This document shows positions 40,581 to 50,735 of a DNA stretch of 64,000 nucleotides, in pieces (position 1 is the first letter of the stretch; every line of letters begins with the position of its first letter). The position numbers and the translations under genes are program-made. Below the pieces are notes generated by a model. It did no database searches, was not told the origin of the DNA, and worked only from the letters and a program-made list of their open reading frames with translations. The stretch spans positions 9,789,001-9,853,000 of the forward strand of contig NZ_CP107783.1 in NCBI RefSeq assembly GCF_036345255.1, in the 5' to 3' direction. Source of the stretch: Streptomyces sp. NBC_00569 (GTDB lineage: Bacteria > Actinomycetota > Actinomycetes > Streptomycetales > Streptomycetaceae).

Positions 40581-42815
40581 TCAAGTTGACGTCTCCATCA
40601 GTGGCAGACCGGGGAGCACCTTCTCGATGGTGATGGGGAAGTCGCGCACGCGCAGGCCGGTGGCGTTGAACACCGCGTTCGCGATGGACGCACCGGCCCC
40701 GCAGATGCCCACCTCGCCGACGCCCTTCGCGCCCAGGGCGTTGGCCTTGTCGTCGTACCCGTCAAGGATGACCGCGTCGACGTCGGGGATGTCGGCGTGG
40801 ACCGGCACCAGGTATTGCGCGAAGTCCCGGTTGACGAAGGCACCGGTTCGCAGGTCGACCACGGCCTCTTCTTCGAGGGCTGCGCCGGCTCCCCAGATCA
40901 TGCCGCCGATCAGCTGCGAGCGAGCCGTCTTCGCGTTGAGCGCGCGGCCGATGGAGAACACGCCGAGCATGCGCCGCAGCCGGATCTCGGCGGTGTCCGC
41001 GTCGACCCCCACTTCGGCGAAGTGGGCTCCGTAGGTGTTGATCGAGTAGTCGGTGTAGTTCGGATCGTCGCCCATGAAGCGGGTACCGCCCTCCGCCTCG
41101 ACGCCTTCCGGATGGTTGCGTGCGACGATCTTGCTCAGCGCCTCGGACGCGCCGCCGATGACCACGTTGCCATCGGAGAACACGGCGTCTGCCGGGTCCA
41201 GTCCGTGCAGCGGCGAGCGCGTGTCGCCGCATGCCGCGTCCAGGAGCTGCTCGCGCAGGGCCATACACGCGCCGTGCACCGCATTGCCCGAGCTGGCGGC
41301 GCCCCACGAGCCGCCGGACCCCCAGCTGGTGGGAAACTCGGAACGCCCGAGCTCGATCCGCACCCGATCGGGCGGCAGTCCGAGCCCGTCGGCCGCGACC
41401 TGGGTCAGGACGGTGTACGTGCCCGTGCCGAGGTCGGTCATGTCCGTCTGGACGACGGCGGTGCCGTCGGCCTCCAGCCGGACCCGTGCCGCGGTGGGCC
41501 CTTGGAAGTGCCCGCGGATGGCGGCCGACATGCCGTAGCCGACCAGCCATCGGCCGTCACGCACACTCGCCGGGGTGGCCGGGCGGTGCTCCCAGCCGAA
41601 CCGGCGCGCGCCTTCGCGCAGGCAGTCGATCAGGTGCCGGTCGCTGTACGGGACGGCTCGCTCGGGATCGACGGTGGGCTCGTTGAGGATGCGCAGCTCG
41701 ACGGGGTCCATCCCGAGCGCGTGGGCCAGTTCGTCCATCGCCGACTCGACCGCGAGCATGCCCGGCGCTTCGCCCGGTGCGCGTACGTCGGTCCCCGGCG
41801 GCAGATCGAGCGGCGCCAGCCGGTGGCTGGTCAACCGGTGGGGTGCGGCGTAGAGGCTGCGGGTCGTGGCGGCGGTCTGTTCGGCGTACTCCACGTCGGG
41901 GTTGGTGTGCATGGTGACGTCATGGGCGATCGCGGTCAGTTGTCCGTCCGGCTCCGCGCCCAGTCGAACCCGCTGGCTGGTGGTGGGGCGGTTGCCGACG
42001 AGCTGGAAGATCTGTTGCCTGGTCATCGCTACCTTGACCGGTTGGCGCAACTCGCGGGCGGCGAGCGCCGCCAGGATCGTCTCGGAATGGATGCCCAGCT
42101 TGGAGCCGAATCCCCCGCCGACGAAGGGGGTGACGATGTGCACGCGCTCCGGGGCGATCCGAAGCGTGGCGGCGACCGAGGCCCGCGCCGCGTCGACGAT
42201 CTGGCAGCTGACGTAGACGACCAGGTCCTCGTCGCGGGGTTCCACGAGGCACGCGTGCGGTTCCATCGGCATCGAGAGCTCGTACGGTGTCGTGTACTGC
42301 TGGTCGACCTTGACCGCCGCGCTGTTGAACCCGGCGTCGAAGTCGCCGACCGCGGTGTCGGTGGGGAGACCGGCGTTGACCACCTTCGGGATGTACACCT
42401 CGTCGTCCTGTTCGGCGAAATTGAAACGCCCCTGCCCGCTGGTGTATTCGACTTCGACCAGATCGGCCGCCGCTCGGGCCTGCTCGAAGGCCGTGGCGAC
42501 GACGAGTGCGACCGGCTCGCCGTAGTGGTGGATGTCGGGGCCGGTCAGCACCGGCTGGGCGCGCCAGTACTCGGCCGGAACGGACTCGTCACGGACACCC
42601 TGTGTGGGGGCGTTGTGATGGGTCATCACCATCTTTACGCCGGGTGCGCGTTCGGCGTCCTCGGTGTCGATTCGGGTGATGCGGCCTTTGCCGATCGTCG
42701 CGCCGACGATGAACCCGTAGAGAGGCTGGCCGGCCCCCCACTGCTCGTAGGCGTAGGTGGCCTGCCCGGTGACCTTCAGCGGGCCGTCGACGCGGTTCAG
42801 AGCTTGCCCGATCAT
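40581..42815 (-). CDS. Xanthine dehydrogenase-family molybdenum-binding subunit
   Basis: A 744-residue large subunit of a molybdenum hydroxylase (YagR/PaoC or isoquinoline oxidoreductase-like). The first domain (PLKVTGQATYAYEQWGAGQP, then LYGFIV) and the cofactor-binding parts (TPFVGGGFGSKLGIHSETIL, GTGTYTVLTQVAADGLGLPP, ALGAKGVGEVGICGAGASIA with the catalytic-type Glu) are present. It oxidises an aldehyde or N-heterocycle with water as oxygen donor. The last codons and the TGA lie in sequence that looks like the right end of the neighbouring tnpB element, so the C terminus (after VLPGLP) may have been replaced by insertion. Confidence 0.88.
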   Translation of the reverse strand: MIGQALNRVDGPLKVTGQATYAYEQWGAGQPLYGFIVGATIGKGRITRIDTEDAERAPGVKMVMTHHNAPTQGVRDESVPAEYWRAQPVLTGPDIHHYGEPVALVVATAFEQARAAADLVEVEYTSGQGRFNFAEQDDEVYIPKVVNAGLPTDTAVGDFDAGFNSAAVKVDQQYTTPYELSMPMEPHACLVEPRDEDLVVYVSCQIVDAARASVAATLRIAPERVHIVTPFVGGGFGSKLGIHSETILAALAARELRQPVKVAMTRQQIFQLVGNRPTTSQRVRLGAEPDGQLTAIAHDVTMHTNPDVEYAEQTAATTRSLYAAPHRLTSHRLAPLDLPPGTDVRAPGEAPGMLAVESAMDELAHALGMDPVELRILNEPTVDPERAVPYSDRHLIDCLREGARRFGWEHRPATPASVRDGRWLVGYGMSAAIRGHFQGPTAARVRLEADGTAVVQTDMTDLGTGTYTVLTQVAADGLGLPPDRVRIELGRSEFPTSWGSGGSWGAASSGNAVHGACMALREQLLDAACGDTRSPLHGLDPADAVFSDGNVVIGGASEALSKIVARNHPEGVEAEGGTRFMGDDPNYTDYSINTYGAHFAEVGVDADTAEIRLRRMLGVFSIGRALNAKTARSQLIGGMIWGAGAALEEEAVVDLRTGAFVNRDFAQYLVPVHADIPDVDAVILDGYDDKANALGAKGVGEVGICGAGASIANAVFNATGLRVRDFPITIEKVLPGLPLMETST

Positions 42816-42824
42816 CTCGTCTCC

Positions 42825-43808
42825 TCAGCTCGCCTGAGCTGCTTGTGCCAGCGTGCGGCACAGCGTGCGCTTGGCCAGCTCGATCTTGAAGTCGTTGTGC
42901 CCCTGCCCCACGGCGTCGCGCATCGCGTCCTCGGCGGCGGCGCGATAGGTGGCCATCGTGGCGGGACGGCCGGTCAGCGCGGCCTCCGCCTCGATGGACC
43001 GCCAGGGCTTGTGCGCGACACCGCCGAAAGCCACCCGCACCTCACTGATCGCTCCCTGATCGGTCGAGACGACGGCCGCCACGGAGATCAGCGCGAACTC
43101 GTACGACGCCCGGTCTCGCACCTTGCGGTAGACCTGCCGGCCCGACGGCGGCGGGGGAAGGAGCACGCCGGTGATCATCTCGCCAGGACGCAGGACGGTC
43201 TCGATGTGTGGGGTGTCGCCCGGCAGCCGGTAGAAGTCCGCGATGGCGACGCGGCGTACCGACCCGTCGGCGTCGAGCAGTTCGATCTCCGCCTCCAGCA
43301 TGGTCATCGCGACGGCCATGTCCGAGGGGTGGGTGGCGATGCAGGAGTCGCTGACTCCGAGGACGGCGTGAATCCGGTTGAATCCGCCGATGGCCGAGCA
43401 TCCGGAACCGGGATCCCGTTTGTTGCAGCCCGCAGCTGTGTCGTAGAAGTAGGGGCAGCGAGTGCGCTGCAACAGATTTCCCCCGGTGGACGCCTTGTTG
43501 CGCAGCTGGCCCGAGGCACCGGCCACCAGTGCCTCCGACAGCACCGGGTAGCGGGTACGGACTCGGGCATCGGCGGCCACATCGGAGTTAGCCGCCTGTG
43601 CACCGATCCGCAGTCCGCCGTCCGGGAGCTCCTCGATGTCCCGCAACGGCAGGCGGCTGATGTCGACCAGGTGGCTGGGCTTCTCGATGTCGAGCTTCAT
43701 GAGGTCGAGCAGGTTGGTGCCGCCGCTGATGAACTTCGCGCCGGTTCTGGACACCGCAGTGACGGCGGCCTGTGCGTCCGTCGCCCGCTCGTAGGTGAAG
43801 GACCTCAT
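42825..43808 (-). CDS. FAD-binding subunit of molybdenum hydroxylase
   Basis: A 327-residue CoxM/YagS-type flavin subunit. FAD-binding motifs: [30 protein letters not shown], and [20 protein letters not shown]; the region [20 protein letters not shown] is characteristic of the PaoB/YagS subgroup, which carries an extra 4Fe-4S cluster site. ATG 43808 overlaps the iron-sulfur subunit stop by ATGA. It passes electrons between the 2Fe-2S subunit and an acceptor. No MoCo-insertion chaperone (XdhC/PaoD type) gene is seen next to the operon. Confidence 0.9.
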   Translation of the reverse strand: MRSFTYERATDAQAAVTAVSRTGAKFISGGTNLLDLMKLDIEKPSHLVDISRLPLRDIEELPDGGLRIGAQAANSDVAADARVRTRYPVLSEALVAGASGQLRNKASTGGNLLQRTRCPYFYDTAAGCNKRDPGSGCSAIGGFNRIHAVLGVSDSCIATHPSDMAVAMTMLEAEIELLDADGSVRRVAIADFYRLPGDTPHIETVLRPGEMITGVLLPPPPSGRQVYRKVRDRASYEFALISVAAVVSTDQGAISEVRVAFGGVAHKPWRSIEAEAALTGRPATMATYRAAAEDAMRDAVGQGHNDFKIELAKRTLCRTLAQAAQAS

Positions 43809-44377
43809 GCAGAGCCTCCGTCCGCGATGCCGCGGATGGCCGCGACGATGTTCGGATAGGCGGCGCACCGACAGATGTTGCCGCTCATCCGCTCGCGGAT
43901 CTCCTCATCGGTCAACGCGATCCGCGGCGAGGTCACGTCAGCGGTGGCATGGCTGGGCCAGCCCGCCTCCACTTCGGCGATCATGCCTACGGCCGAACAG
44001 ATCTGGCCGGGGGTGCAGTAGCCACATTGGAAACCGTCACGCTCGATGAAGGCGCGTTGCATGGGGTGCAGGGCATCAGGAACGCCCAGGCCTTCGATCG
44101 TCACGATCTCGTCGTCCTCATGCATCACGGCGAGCGTCAGGCAGGAGTTGACGCGCCGGCCGTTGATCAGCACCGTGCAGGCGCCGCACTGCCCGTGATC
44201 ACACCCCTTTTTGGTCCCGCTCAGGCGCAGGTGCTCGCGCAGCGCGTCGAGCAGCGAGGTCCGTGGATCCACCTCAAGCCGTCGCACCTGGTCATTGACG
44301 TTCAACTCGATCGCCGAGAGTTGGGCCAGCTCACCCTGGCTCCGCCCCGCGGTGCCCGGATCCGCATCACTCACCAC
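43805..44377 (-). CDS. 2Fe-2S subunit of molybdenum hydroxylase
   Basis: A 190-residue iron-sulfur subunit with the plant-ferredoxin-type cluster ([20 protein letters not shown], then VNSC) and the helical second cluster domain ([12 protein letters not shown] and [12 protein letters not shown]). Unlike many PaoA-type subunits, the N terminus has no twin-arginine signal, so the enzyme should be cytoplasmic. It is first in the three-gene operon; start GTG 44377 or 44374. Confidence 0.92.
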   Translation of the reverse strand: MVSDADPGTAGRSQGELAQLSAIELNVNDQVRRLEVDPRTSLLDALREHLRLSGTKKGCDHGQCGACTVLINGRRVNSCLTLAVMHEDDEIVTIEGLGVPDALHPMQRAFIERDGFQCGYCTPGQICSAVGMIAEVEAGWPSHATADVTSPRIALTDEEIRERMSGNICRCAAYPNIVAAIRGIADGGSA

Positions 44378-44700
44378 GGCCCGCCTTCCTCGCTGGATGT
44401 GGGTGTCACCCTGGATATGCGTCGCCGCTGTGGGGCGGCATCCTCCTCAAGGTCTCGCAGAAACCGCTGAACCGCTCGCCGGAAGGCGCTCAACGGCGCC
44501 CGCCTCACCCGGCCGGGCGCTTCCACGCGACAGCTGGGCGCGCATCTCATGCGGCCGCCGCGAGAACCGGCGCCGGGTGGCGAAGACGGGCCCGGGCGTC
44601 GGCCCGCCCCATATGCGCTTGTCTGCATCGTCCACCTGACGACCGGCGGCTTCCACCAGGACAACCGCGGGGGCGGCACACCTTCGCCGCCCGCAGCACG

Positions 44701-44844
44701 GCCTTGTGCGGCATGGTCGGGGAACGGGCGCCGAACATGATCAGCGGCCTCTTCGGCGTGCACAGGAACACCGCGACCCAGTGGGCGGCGCCCGCCCGGA
44801 ACAGCTGCGCCGACCACCTCGCGGCCCTCAGCGCCATCGAATGA
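44701..44844 (+). pseudogene. Tail of a recombinase/integrase-like gene
   Basis: The + strand frame ending at TGA 44844 reads ALCGMVGERAPNMISGLFGV, HRNTATQWAAPARNSCADHL, AALSAIE. The NTA-x2-WA-x2-AR-x2-xADYLAA pattern is familiar from the C-terminal tails of Streptomyces integrase/recombinase-like proteins. Upstream of it the frame loses any family pattern, and no start exists. The rest of the 490-base gap (44378-44700) shows nothing else recognisable. Tentative. Confidence 0.4.
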
Positions 44845-44865
44845 GGACGTGCTCGTCGGACGCGG

Positions 44866-46005
44866 TCAGCCCTTGACGATCGTCCGCTCGACCTCGGGAA
44901 ACCCCTTGTCCCACCAGTGTCCGTAGCGCCGGTAGACGGCTGGATCGCGGTCGGCGAGCAGCAATGACAGCTTTTCCGCTTCCTCGGTCAGACCTTGCCA
45001 CGCAGCCCTGCCGAGCTTGCGGAAGGCGGTCAGTTCCAGTCCGCCGTGGACTGCGTGCCACACTCCGACGACCTGCCCGTCGACGAGCATGCAGGGCAGC
45101 ACGTCGCCGTTACGCCGGACGGCTAGTGGCCGGTACTCCGGGGGCATGAGCCGCCCGGGGACGGCGTGAGCCAGCAGCGTGCTGTCCCACATCGGCAGCA
45201 ACCTCGGCGGCGCCGGAGTGTCATCGGCGGGCACGGCAGCGCCGGCCAGGTCGAACAGGGCGGCGCGGCCGGGGCCTGGAACCCGTACCACCTGGTCGCC
45301 GAGCTCATTCAGCGCTTTGGTTATCACGGTGCGTGTCAGCAGGGTGAACCGGGCGAAGTCCTGGGCCGACGCGGGACCGAACGCACGCAGGTAGGCGAGC
45401 AGCAGGCGCTGGACCCCGGCGTCGGCCTCCTGCGGCGCGGCCGCAGGACCGGCCGTGGAGGCGCGGTAGGTGTTTGGCTGTGTGAACGACCACGGGCCGC
45501 CGGTCGGGGCATGGTGCACCGGCGCGAACGTACGCAGCGCCCACCACACGCGGTGTGCGTGCTCGCCGTGTCTCCCCGCGACCTCGTCCTCCACCTGAGC
45601 GCCGGTGCGGGGCCGCTCCAGGAACGCGGCGAGCTCTGGGAGCAGCGCGTCGGCGTCGTTGGGGGTCAGCCCTGTTGCGGTGAAACGGCGGTCGTACAGC
45701 CGCGACGCCCGCAGCGTGCTCAGCATGGCGGCGCGGTAGGGCTCGTAGTCCTCGGCATGGACGACGTGCAGCGTGATCCGCATGAGGGTTGCTTTCACGA
45801 TCCGGCCGTGTGTGAACGCTGCGTCGAGGTCCTCGGGCGCGAAGTCCTGCACACGGTTCCACAGCGCCAGATACGGGGACGCCGGTGTCTGCGCCTGCAG
45901 AGCGCAGACCCGGCGTACAGCCTCCGCCACATCGAGGCGCCGGCGTTCGAGCAAGAGCTGACGGTCCAAGGTGGCCAGGGTGAGCTGTCGCGCAGTGAGG
46001 CTCAT
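44866..46005 (-). CDS. HTH_42 winged-helix protein, AlkZ-like DNA glycosylase candidate
   Basis: A 379-residue protein of the HTH_42 (DUF1006) family. The motif ALQAQTPASPYLALWNRV near residue 35 has the Gln-x-Gln of AlkZ, the Streptomyces glycosylase that unhooks azinomycin-type crosslinks; the YcaQ group instead has Gln-x-Asp. Tandem winged-helix regions and the C-terminal RHGDVLPCMLVDGQVVG-like strand (here RRNGDVLPCMLVDGQVVGVW) are present, and length matches. ATG 46005 is used; a start 15 codons earlier lacks domain support. No biosynthetic cluster is near, so it would be of the AlkZ-like (AZL) general set. Repair function is inferred from the family. Confidence 0.8.
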   Translation of the reverse strand: MSLTARQLTLATLDRQLLLERRRLDVAEAVRRVCALQAQTPASPYLALWNRVQDFAPEDLDAAFTHGRIVKATLMRITLHVVHAEDYEPYRAAMLSTLRASRLYDRRFTATGLTPNDADALLPELAAFLERPRTGAQVEDEVAGRHGEHAHRVWWALRTFAPVHHAPTGGPWSFTQPNTYRASTAGPAAAPQEADAGVQRLLLAYLRAFGPASAQDFARFTLLTRTVITKALNELGDQVVRVPGPGRAALFDLAGAAVPADDTPAPPRLLPMWDSTLLAHAVPGRLMPPEYRPLAVRRNGDVLPCMLVDGQVVGVWHAVHGGLELTAFRKLGRAAWQGLTEEAEKLSLLLADRDPAVYRRYGHWWDKGFPEVERTIVKG

Positions 46006-46737
46006 GGCCGGATCATGCCACCTCGGGCTCTCGCGCGAAGCAATTGCCAATGGGGGGAGGTCAGTTGAAGGAGCTTTGCTGTTCGAGCTTCCCGCCTCTT
46101 CGAGGTCGATTCGGTCAGGCAGCGTAGAACCTTGGCGCTGGATGAATTGACCGCGTTGGAACCGGGCGCCGGCATCCGAAGCGAGCGATACCTGGTTGTG
46201 CTGGGGCCGGAATGACGCCGGGTTCGAGCACAGTTATGAACTGTCGGCATCAACATTGGTGGGCGGGTGGCACGGGTGGTGTACGGGGTGCTCCGTCGCC
46301 AGAATGCGAAAGGTGCCCGGTACCCCGAATCGCCGGGCTCCCTCTGTCAACCGCTCCCCGCGCTCGTACGGTCCGCTACCCAACGGGGGCGAGCCGTACG
46401 AGCTCATGCCGGTGGAGGAGGCTTGCGTGTAAGGCGCTCCACCTGGTTTTCTGCGACCCTTGGCGAGGCCGGATGCCAGCGGGTGCGGTGCGTGTCCGGT
46501 ACGCGGTGAGGTGCGCTGAGGGAGAGGACGAGGCCGGTCGGTGGCCCAGGTGTGACGCAACTCCCTCTCGGTGCACAGCAGTTCCGGAATGGCGAGCTCG
46601 CGCTCCCGTGGTGCGTGCCGGTGGTGCTCGCCTCTCGTTCCCCCGCCGTCGCGTCTCGACGAGCGGGACACGGCAGCGACGGGCGGAGAGTTGTGGCTGC
46701 GGGCGAGGGGCATCAAGGGGTCTGGCCCCGAAGGGGA
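46006..46737. other. 730-base stretch without a recognisable gene
   Basis: Contains the promoter side of the HTH_42 gene and scattered short frames on both strands, none with a motif or a convincing ribosome site. The composition is patchy, suggesting decayed sequence between two unrelated operons. Confidence 0.4.
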
Positions 46738-47499
46738 CTACTCGGCCGCGTCGAGTTCCACGCCCAGGTCCTGTGCCGCGTTCCAGAACTCGGGGCCCGC
46801 CTTTTGGAGCCTGGCCGCCGCGTGTTTGAGGTGGCGGCGGGCGGCGGTGCGGGCCGCCTTGGCGTTGCCCTCCTCGATGGCCGCCAGGATGGCGTGGTGT
46901 TCCTCGCGGACCGCGTCGAAGAAGTCGTTCCGGCGGGCCTCGTTCGCGCGGGTGACGCGGATACCGCCGCGGGACACCTCGCCGAGGTAGCGGACGGTGG
47001 AGACCATGACCGCGTTGCCGGTCGACTCCGCGATGGAGCGGTGGAAGGCCAGGTCCTCGTCGGCGCCGTCGCCGCCCGCCGCGACTGCCGCGTCGATCGC
47101 GTCCAGGGCCTGCCGCATCCGGGCGTGGTCGGCGGCGGTGGCACGGGTGGCGGCCAGTTCGGCCGCCTCGCCCTCCATGGCGCGGCGGACCTCGACGATC
47201 TGCAGCACCTTGGCCTTGGTGTCGGAGGTGCCGGTGGTGTCGGCTTCGAGGTCAAGGGGACGGGTGCGCCGGGGCAGGACGAAGACGCCCCGCCCCTGGC
47301 GCGCCTCGACCAGGCCCGCGTTGCTCAGCCGGGACACGGCCTCGCGGATCACGGTGCGGCTCACGCCGAGCTGCTTGACCAGTTCCACCTCGGTCGGCAG
47401 CTTGTCGCCCGTGGTCAGCCGCCCGGACTCGATCTCGTCCGCGAGCATCGCGGCGACGCGGTCCGCGAGCCGGACCGGCCCGTCCACCTTGGTAAACAT
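46738..47499 (-). CDS. GntR-family regulator, FadR subfamily
   Basis: A 253-residue regulator: winged helix in residues 10-75 (IESGRLTTGDKLPTEVELVK, QLGVSRTVIREAVSRLSNAG, LVEARQGRGVFV) and an FCD ligand domain (DLAFHRSIAESTGNAVMVST, HHAILAAIEEGNAKAA). It is last in the - strand threonate/erythronate operon, five bases after denD, and is the likely controller; the inverted repeat GGTCAT-ATG-ATGACC at 53742 upstream of the first gene is its candidate site. Confidence 0.88.
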   Translation of the reverse strand: MFTKVDGPVRLADRVAAMLADEIESGRLTTGDKLPTEVELVKQLGVSRTVIREAVSRLSNAGLVEARQGRGVFVLPRRTRPLDLEADTTGTSDTKAKVLQIVEVRRAMEGEAAELAATRATAADHARMRQALDAIDAAVAAGGDGADEDLAFHRSIAESTGNAVMVSTVRYLGEVSRGGIRVTRANEARRNDFFDAVREEHHAILAAIEEGNAKAARTAARRHLKHAAARLQKAGPEFWNAAQDLGVELDAAE

Positions 47500-47504
47500 G
47501 GTCG

Positions 47505-48539
47505 TCAGTCTATCGGCGTGGGCTTGGCCGCCTCGGCGGTGACTGCCTGCGGGTGGTCGGCGACGTACTGGTGCACCACGGCCGCGAAGTCCGCGTCGGG
47601 CTCAAGGCCGAGCCGGGCCGCGCGGGCGTTGTCGAAGGCGGCCGGCCAGGAGCCGACGATGGCTTCGACGGCCGGGTCCGGCGCGACCTTCACCAGGTCG
47701 GCGACGGCGTCCCCTGCGACCTGACGCAGCGTGTCGAGGATCTCGGCGACCGTGACCGTGAGGGCAGGGAGGTTGACCGGGAGGCCGCCGGACAGCTGCC
47801 CGGGGCCCTCGCCGCGCTCGGCCTGCGCCACGCGCAGAATGCCCTCGACGGTGCGGCGCGGGGAGGCGAGGGCGACCCGCAGATCCGGGCTGACCGGGCA
47901 GGTCGCCTCGAGGCCGGCCAGCGGCTCGCGGACGATGCCGGACAGGAAACCGGAGGCCGCCGCGTTCGGCTTGCCGGGGCGCACCGAGACCGTCATCAGG
48001 CGGGTGACGCGCCCGTCGAGGAAGCCGCGGCGGGTGTACTCGGCGATCAGCTGCTCGCAGATCCGCTTCTGGACTCCGTAGCTGGACTGCGGCGTGGGCA
48101 GCGTCGACTCGCTGACGACCTCCGGAAGCGGCAGCGCCGCGTCCGAGCCGTAGACGGCGACGCTGCTGGCGAAGACCACCCGTACCGTCGCACCGCCGGC
48201 GGCCGACTGGGCGCGCGCGGCCTCGAGGAGGGCGCGGGTCGTGTCCAGGTTGGCGCCCATACCGAGGTCGAAGTCCACCTCGCACTCGGCGGAGACCGCG
48301 GCCGCGAGGTGGATGACCACGTCCACGGGCTGTGCGAACAGGTCGCCGAGGTGCTCGGTCAGGTCACCCTGGACCACGTCCACGAGCGGGTCGGCGGCCA
48401 GCGTCGAGTCCTGCGGCACGAAGAGGTCGGCGAGCACGAGGCGGGTGATGGGTGCGCCGTCGAACGAGCGCTGCTCCAGAAGGGCCTGTGCGACCTGGCG
48501 GCCCAGGAAGCCGAAGCCACCCGTGATGACGATCCTCAT
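47505..48539 (-). CDS. denD: D-erythronate dehydrogenase (NAD-dependent, extended SDR)
   Basis: A 344-residue extended SDR: cofactor motif [18 protein letters not shown], catalytic [10 protein letters not shown] and YGVQK. The family member in this context is DenD, which oxidises D-erythronate to 2-oxo-tetronate; the segments [20 protein letters not shown] and [20 protein letters not shown] are characteristic of DenD. It is coupled by ATGA to otnI and lies in one operon with otnK and otnC, which process the 2- and 3-oxo-tetronates. Confidence 0.85.
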   Translation of the reverse strand: MRIVITGGFGFLGRQVAQALLEQRSFDGAPITRLVLADLFVPQDSTLAADPLVDVVQGDLTEHLGDLFAQPVDVVIHLAAAVSAECEVDFDLGMGANLDTTRALLEAARAQSAAGGATVRVVFASSVAVYGSDAALPLPEVVSESTLPTPQSSYGVQKRICEQLIAEYTRRGFLDGRVTRLMTVSVRPGKPNAAASGFLSGIVREPLAGLEATCPVSPDLRVALASPRRTVEGILRVAQAERGEGPGQLSGGLPVNLPALTVTVAEILDTLRQVAGDAVADLVKVAPDPAVEAIVGSWPAAFDNARAARLGLEPDADFAAVVHQYVADHPQAVTAEAAKPTPID

Positions 48540-49330
48540 GCGTTGTCTCCTTGGAACTTGTGTCGCCAGCCGAGACCCTCGCTTGTGCCGGCCTTGGGGA
48601 AGTACTCGCAGCCGATCCAGCCGTCGAAGCCCAGCTCGTCGACGACGGACATGAGATGACGGAGGTTCAGTTCCCCGGCATCGGGCTCGTGACGGTCGGG
48701 CACGCCCGCGATCTGGAGGTGGGCGACGCGGCCGGTGGGCAGGTCGCGGCGGAGTGTGGCGGTGAGGTCGCCCTCGACGATCTGGCAGTGGTACAGGTCG
48801 AGCTGGACCTTCAGGTTGGGAGCGCCCACCTCCTTCACGACCGTGTGGGCGTCGGCCTGCCGGCTCAGGAAGTAGCCCGGCATGTCGCGGCCGTTGATCG
48901 GCTCGATCAGGATGTCGACGCCGACGGCCGCTGCCTGTCCGGCGGCGTAGGCGAGGTTCGACAGGTAGGTCGCGCGGTACGGCGCCGGGTCGGCGTTCTG
49001 CGGTACCAGGCCCGCCATCATGTGCACGCGCGGGCAGTCGAGCGCGGCGGCGTACTCCAGGGCGCGGTCGACGCCGTCGCGCACCTCCGCCTCGCGTCCG
49101 GGCAGCGCCGCGATCCCGCGCTCACCCGCGTCCCAGTCCCCGGGCGGCGCGTTGAACAGCACCTGCCGCAGTCCGTGCGCGTCGAGACGGCGCCGCAGTT
49201 CGGTCGCCTCGTACGCGTACGGGAAGAGGTACTCGACGGCCTCGAAGCCGTCCGCAGCGGCCGCGGCGAAGCGGTCGAGGAAGTCGTGTTCGGGATACAG
49301 GGTGGACAGGTTCGCGGCGAACCTCGGCAT
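48536..49330 (-). CDS. otnI: 2-oxo-tetronate isomerase (hydroxypyruvate isomerase family)
   Basis: A 264-residue TIM-barrel isomerase. [20 protein letters not shown] opens the fold; metal and catalytic Glu residues are in [18 protein letters not shown] and [15 protein letters not shown]. In acid-sugar operons with OtnK and OtnC this family member is OtnI, which converts 2-oxo-tetronate to 3-oxo-tetronate; hydroxypyruvate isomerase (Hyi) is the close alternative. It sits between the MFS transporter and denD. Confidence 0.85.
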   Translation of the reverse strand: MPRFAANLSTLYPEHDFLDRFAAAAADGFEAVEYLFPYAYEATELRRRLDAHGLRQVLFNAPPGDWDAGERGIAALPGREAEVRDGVDRALEYAAALDCPRVHMMAGLVPQNADPAPYRATYLSNLAYAAGQAAAVGVDILIEPINGRDMPGYFLSRQADAHTVVKEVGAPNLKVQLDLYHCQIVEGDLTATLRRDLPTGRVAHLQIAGVPDRHEPDAGELNLRHLMSVVDELGFDGWIGCEYFPKAGTSEGLGWRHKFQGDNA

Positions 49331-49361
49331 GGTGACTCCGTAAGGTGTGAGGCAGGCTCGG

Positions 49362-50669
49362 TCAGCGGTTGACGACGCTCTTCTTGGTGACGAGGACGGC
49401 CGCGGCGCCGATGACCAGGCCCAGCGCCAGGACGTACATCGGGATCGCCGTCGAGTCGGTGGCGTCCTTGAGCGAGCCGATCATGTACGGGCTGACGAAG
49501 CCGGCCAGGTTGCCCACCGAGTTGATGACGGCGAGCCCGGCGGCGGCCGCGGTCCCGCTGAGGAAGGCGGTCGGCAGCGACCAGAACAGCGGGGCGCAGG
49601 TCAGCACGCCCGCGGCGGCGATCGAGAGCGCGACCAGGGAGAGGGCGGTCGACCCGGTCCAGCTCGCGGCCAGCGAGAAGCCGACGGCGCCCATCAGGCT
49701 CGGGATCACCAGGTGCCAGCGGCGCTCGCGCCGCTTGTCGGCGGAGCGGCCGAAGAGGTTCATCGCGACGAGCGCGGCCAGGTACGGCACGGCGCTCAGC
49801 GCGCCGATCGCGAAACCGCCCTTGATGCCGGTGGACTCGACGAAGGTGGGCATCCAGAAGGTGAGCGCGTACTGGCCCATCACGAAGAAGAAGTAGATGA
49901 GGCACATCAGCCACACCTTGGGGTCGCGGAACGCGTCCCACGTCTTGCCGTGCTCGGTGTGGTGCTTGGTGTCCTTCGCGATTGCGCGCTCGATCACGCT
50001 CTTCTCGTCGTCGCTCAGCCACTTCGCGTCGCGCACACTGTTGTCCAGGTAGAACAGCGTCATCACGCCGACCGCGATGGCGGGCAGCGCCTCGATGAGG
50101 AACAGCCACTGCCAGCCGTTCCAGCCGCCGGTGCCCTCGAAGACGTCCATGATCCAGCCCGAGAGCGGGTTGCCGAAGATGCCCGCCACGGGGATGGCCG
50201 ACATGAACATCGCGATCACCCGGGCCCGCCGCGCGGACGGGAACCAGTACGTGCAGTAGAGGATCACGCCCGGGTAGAACCCGGCCTCGGCGGCGCCGAG
50301 CAGGAACCGGAGCACGTAGAACGTCGCCTCGTTGTTGACGAAGACGAACAACGCGGAGACCACGCCCCAGCTGATCATGATCCGGGCGATCCAGGTGCGG
50401 GCACCGACCTTTTGCAGCATCAGGTTCGAGGGGACTTCGAACAGGAAGTAGCCGATGAAGAACAGTCCGGCGCCGAGGCCGTACGCCGCCTCGCTGAAGC
50501 CGAGGTCCTCGGACATCTGCAGCTTGGCGAAGCCGACGTTGACCCGGTCCAGGTAGGAGACGACGTAACAGAGGATGAGGAAGGGGACGATGTGCCGGAT
50601 GACCTTGCGGAACACGGCGTTCTCGCGAGCGAGTTCGGGGGTGTCGGCCGTTGTCACAGTCGTGGACAT
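49362..50669 (-). CDS. MFS transporter, anion:cation symporter family
   Basis: A 435-residue, 12-segment major facilitator of the tartrate/phthalate/hexuronate (ACS) family. Typical segments: [80 protein letters not shown]. The MFS loop between segments 2 and 3 is present ([11 protein letters not shown]). ATG 50669 has AAGGAAG eight bases upstream. By operon position, between otnC and otnI, it should import threonate or erythronate. Confidence 0.9.
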   Translation of the reverse strand: MSTTVTTADTPELARENAVFRKVIRHIVPFLILCYVVSYLDRVNVGFAKLQMSEDLGFSEAAYGLGAGLFFIGYFLFEVPSNLMLQKVGARTWIARIMISWGVVSALFVFVNNEATFYVLRFLLGAAEAGFYPGVILYCTYWFPSARRARVIAMFMSAIPVAGIFGNPLSGWIMDVFEGTGGWNGWQWLFLIEALPAIAVGVMTLFYLDNSVRDAKWLSDDEKSVIERAIAKDTKHHTEHGKTWDAFRDPKVWLMCLIYFFFVMGQYALTFWMPTFVESTGIKGGFAIGALSAVPYLAALVAMNLFGRSADKRRERRWHLVIPSLMGAVGFSLAASWTGSTALSLVALSIAAAGVLTCAPLFWSLPTAFLSGTAAAAGLAVINSVGNLAGFVSPYMIGSLKDATDSTAIPMYVLALGLVIGAAAVLVTKKSVVNR

Positions 50670-50735
50670 GAGGGGCACTTCCTTGTGCGGCTCAGTGGTT
50701 CTCGAGCGAATGGGGACGGGAGCGGGAGCGGGGTT

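Noticed and set aside
40797..43859. 1020-codon open frame on the + strand
   Set aside because: It is antisense to the molybdenum and FAD subunits, is rich in Arg, Gly and His as expected from reversed GC-rich codons, and has no family motif.
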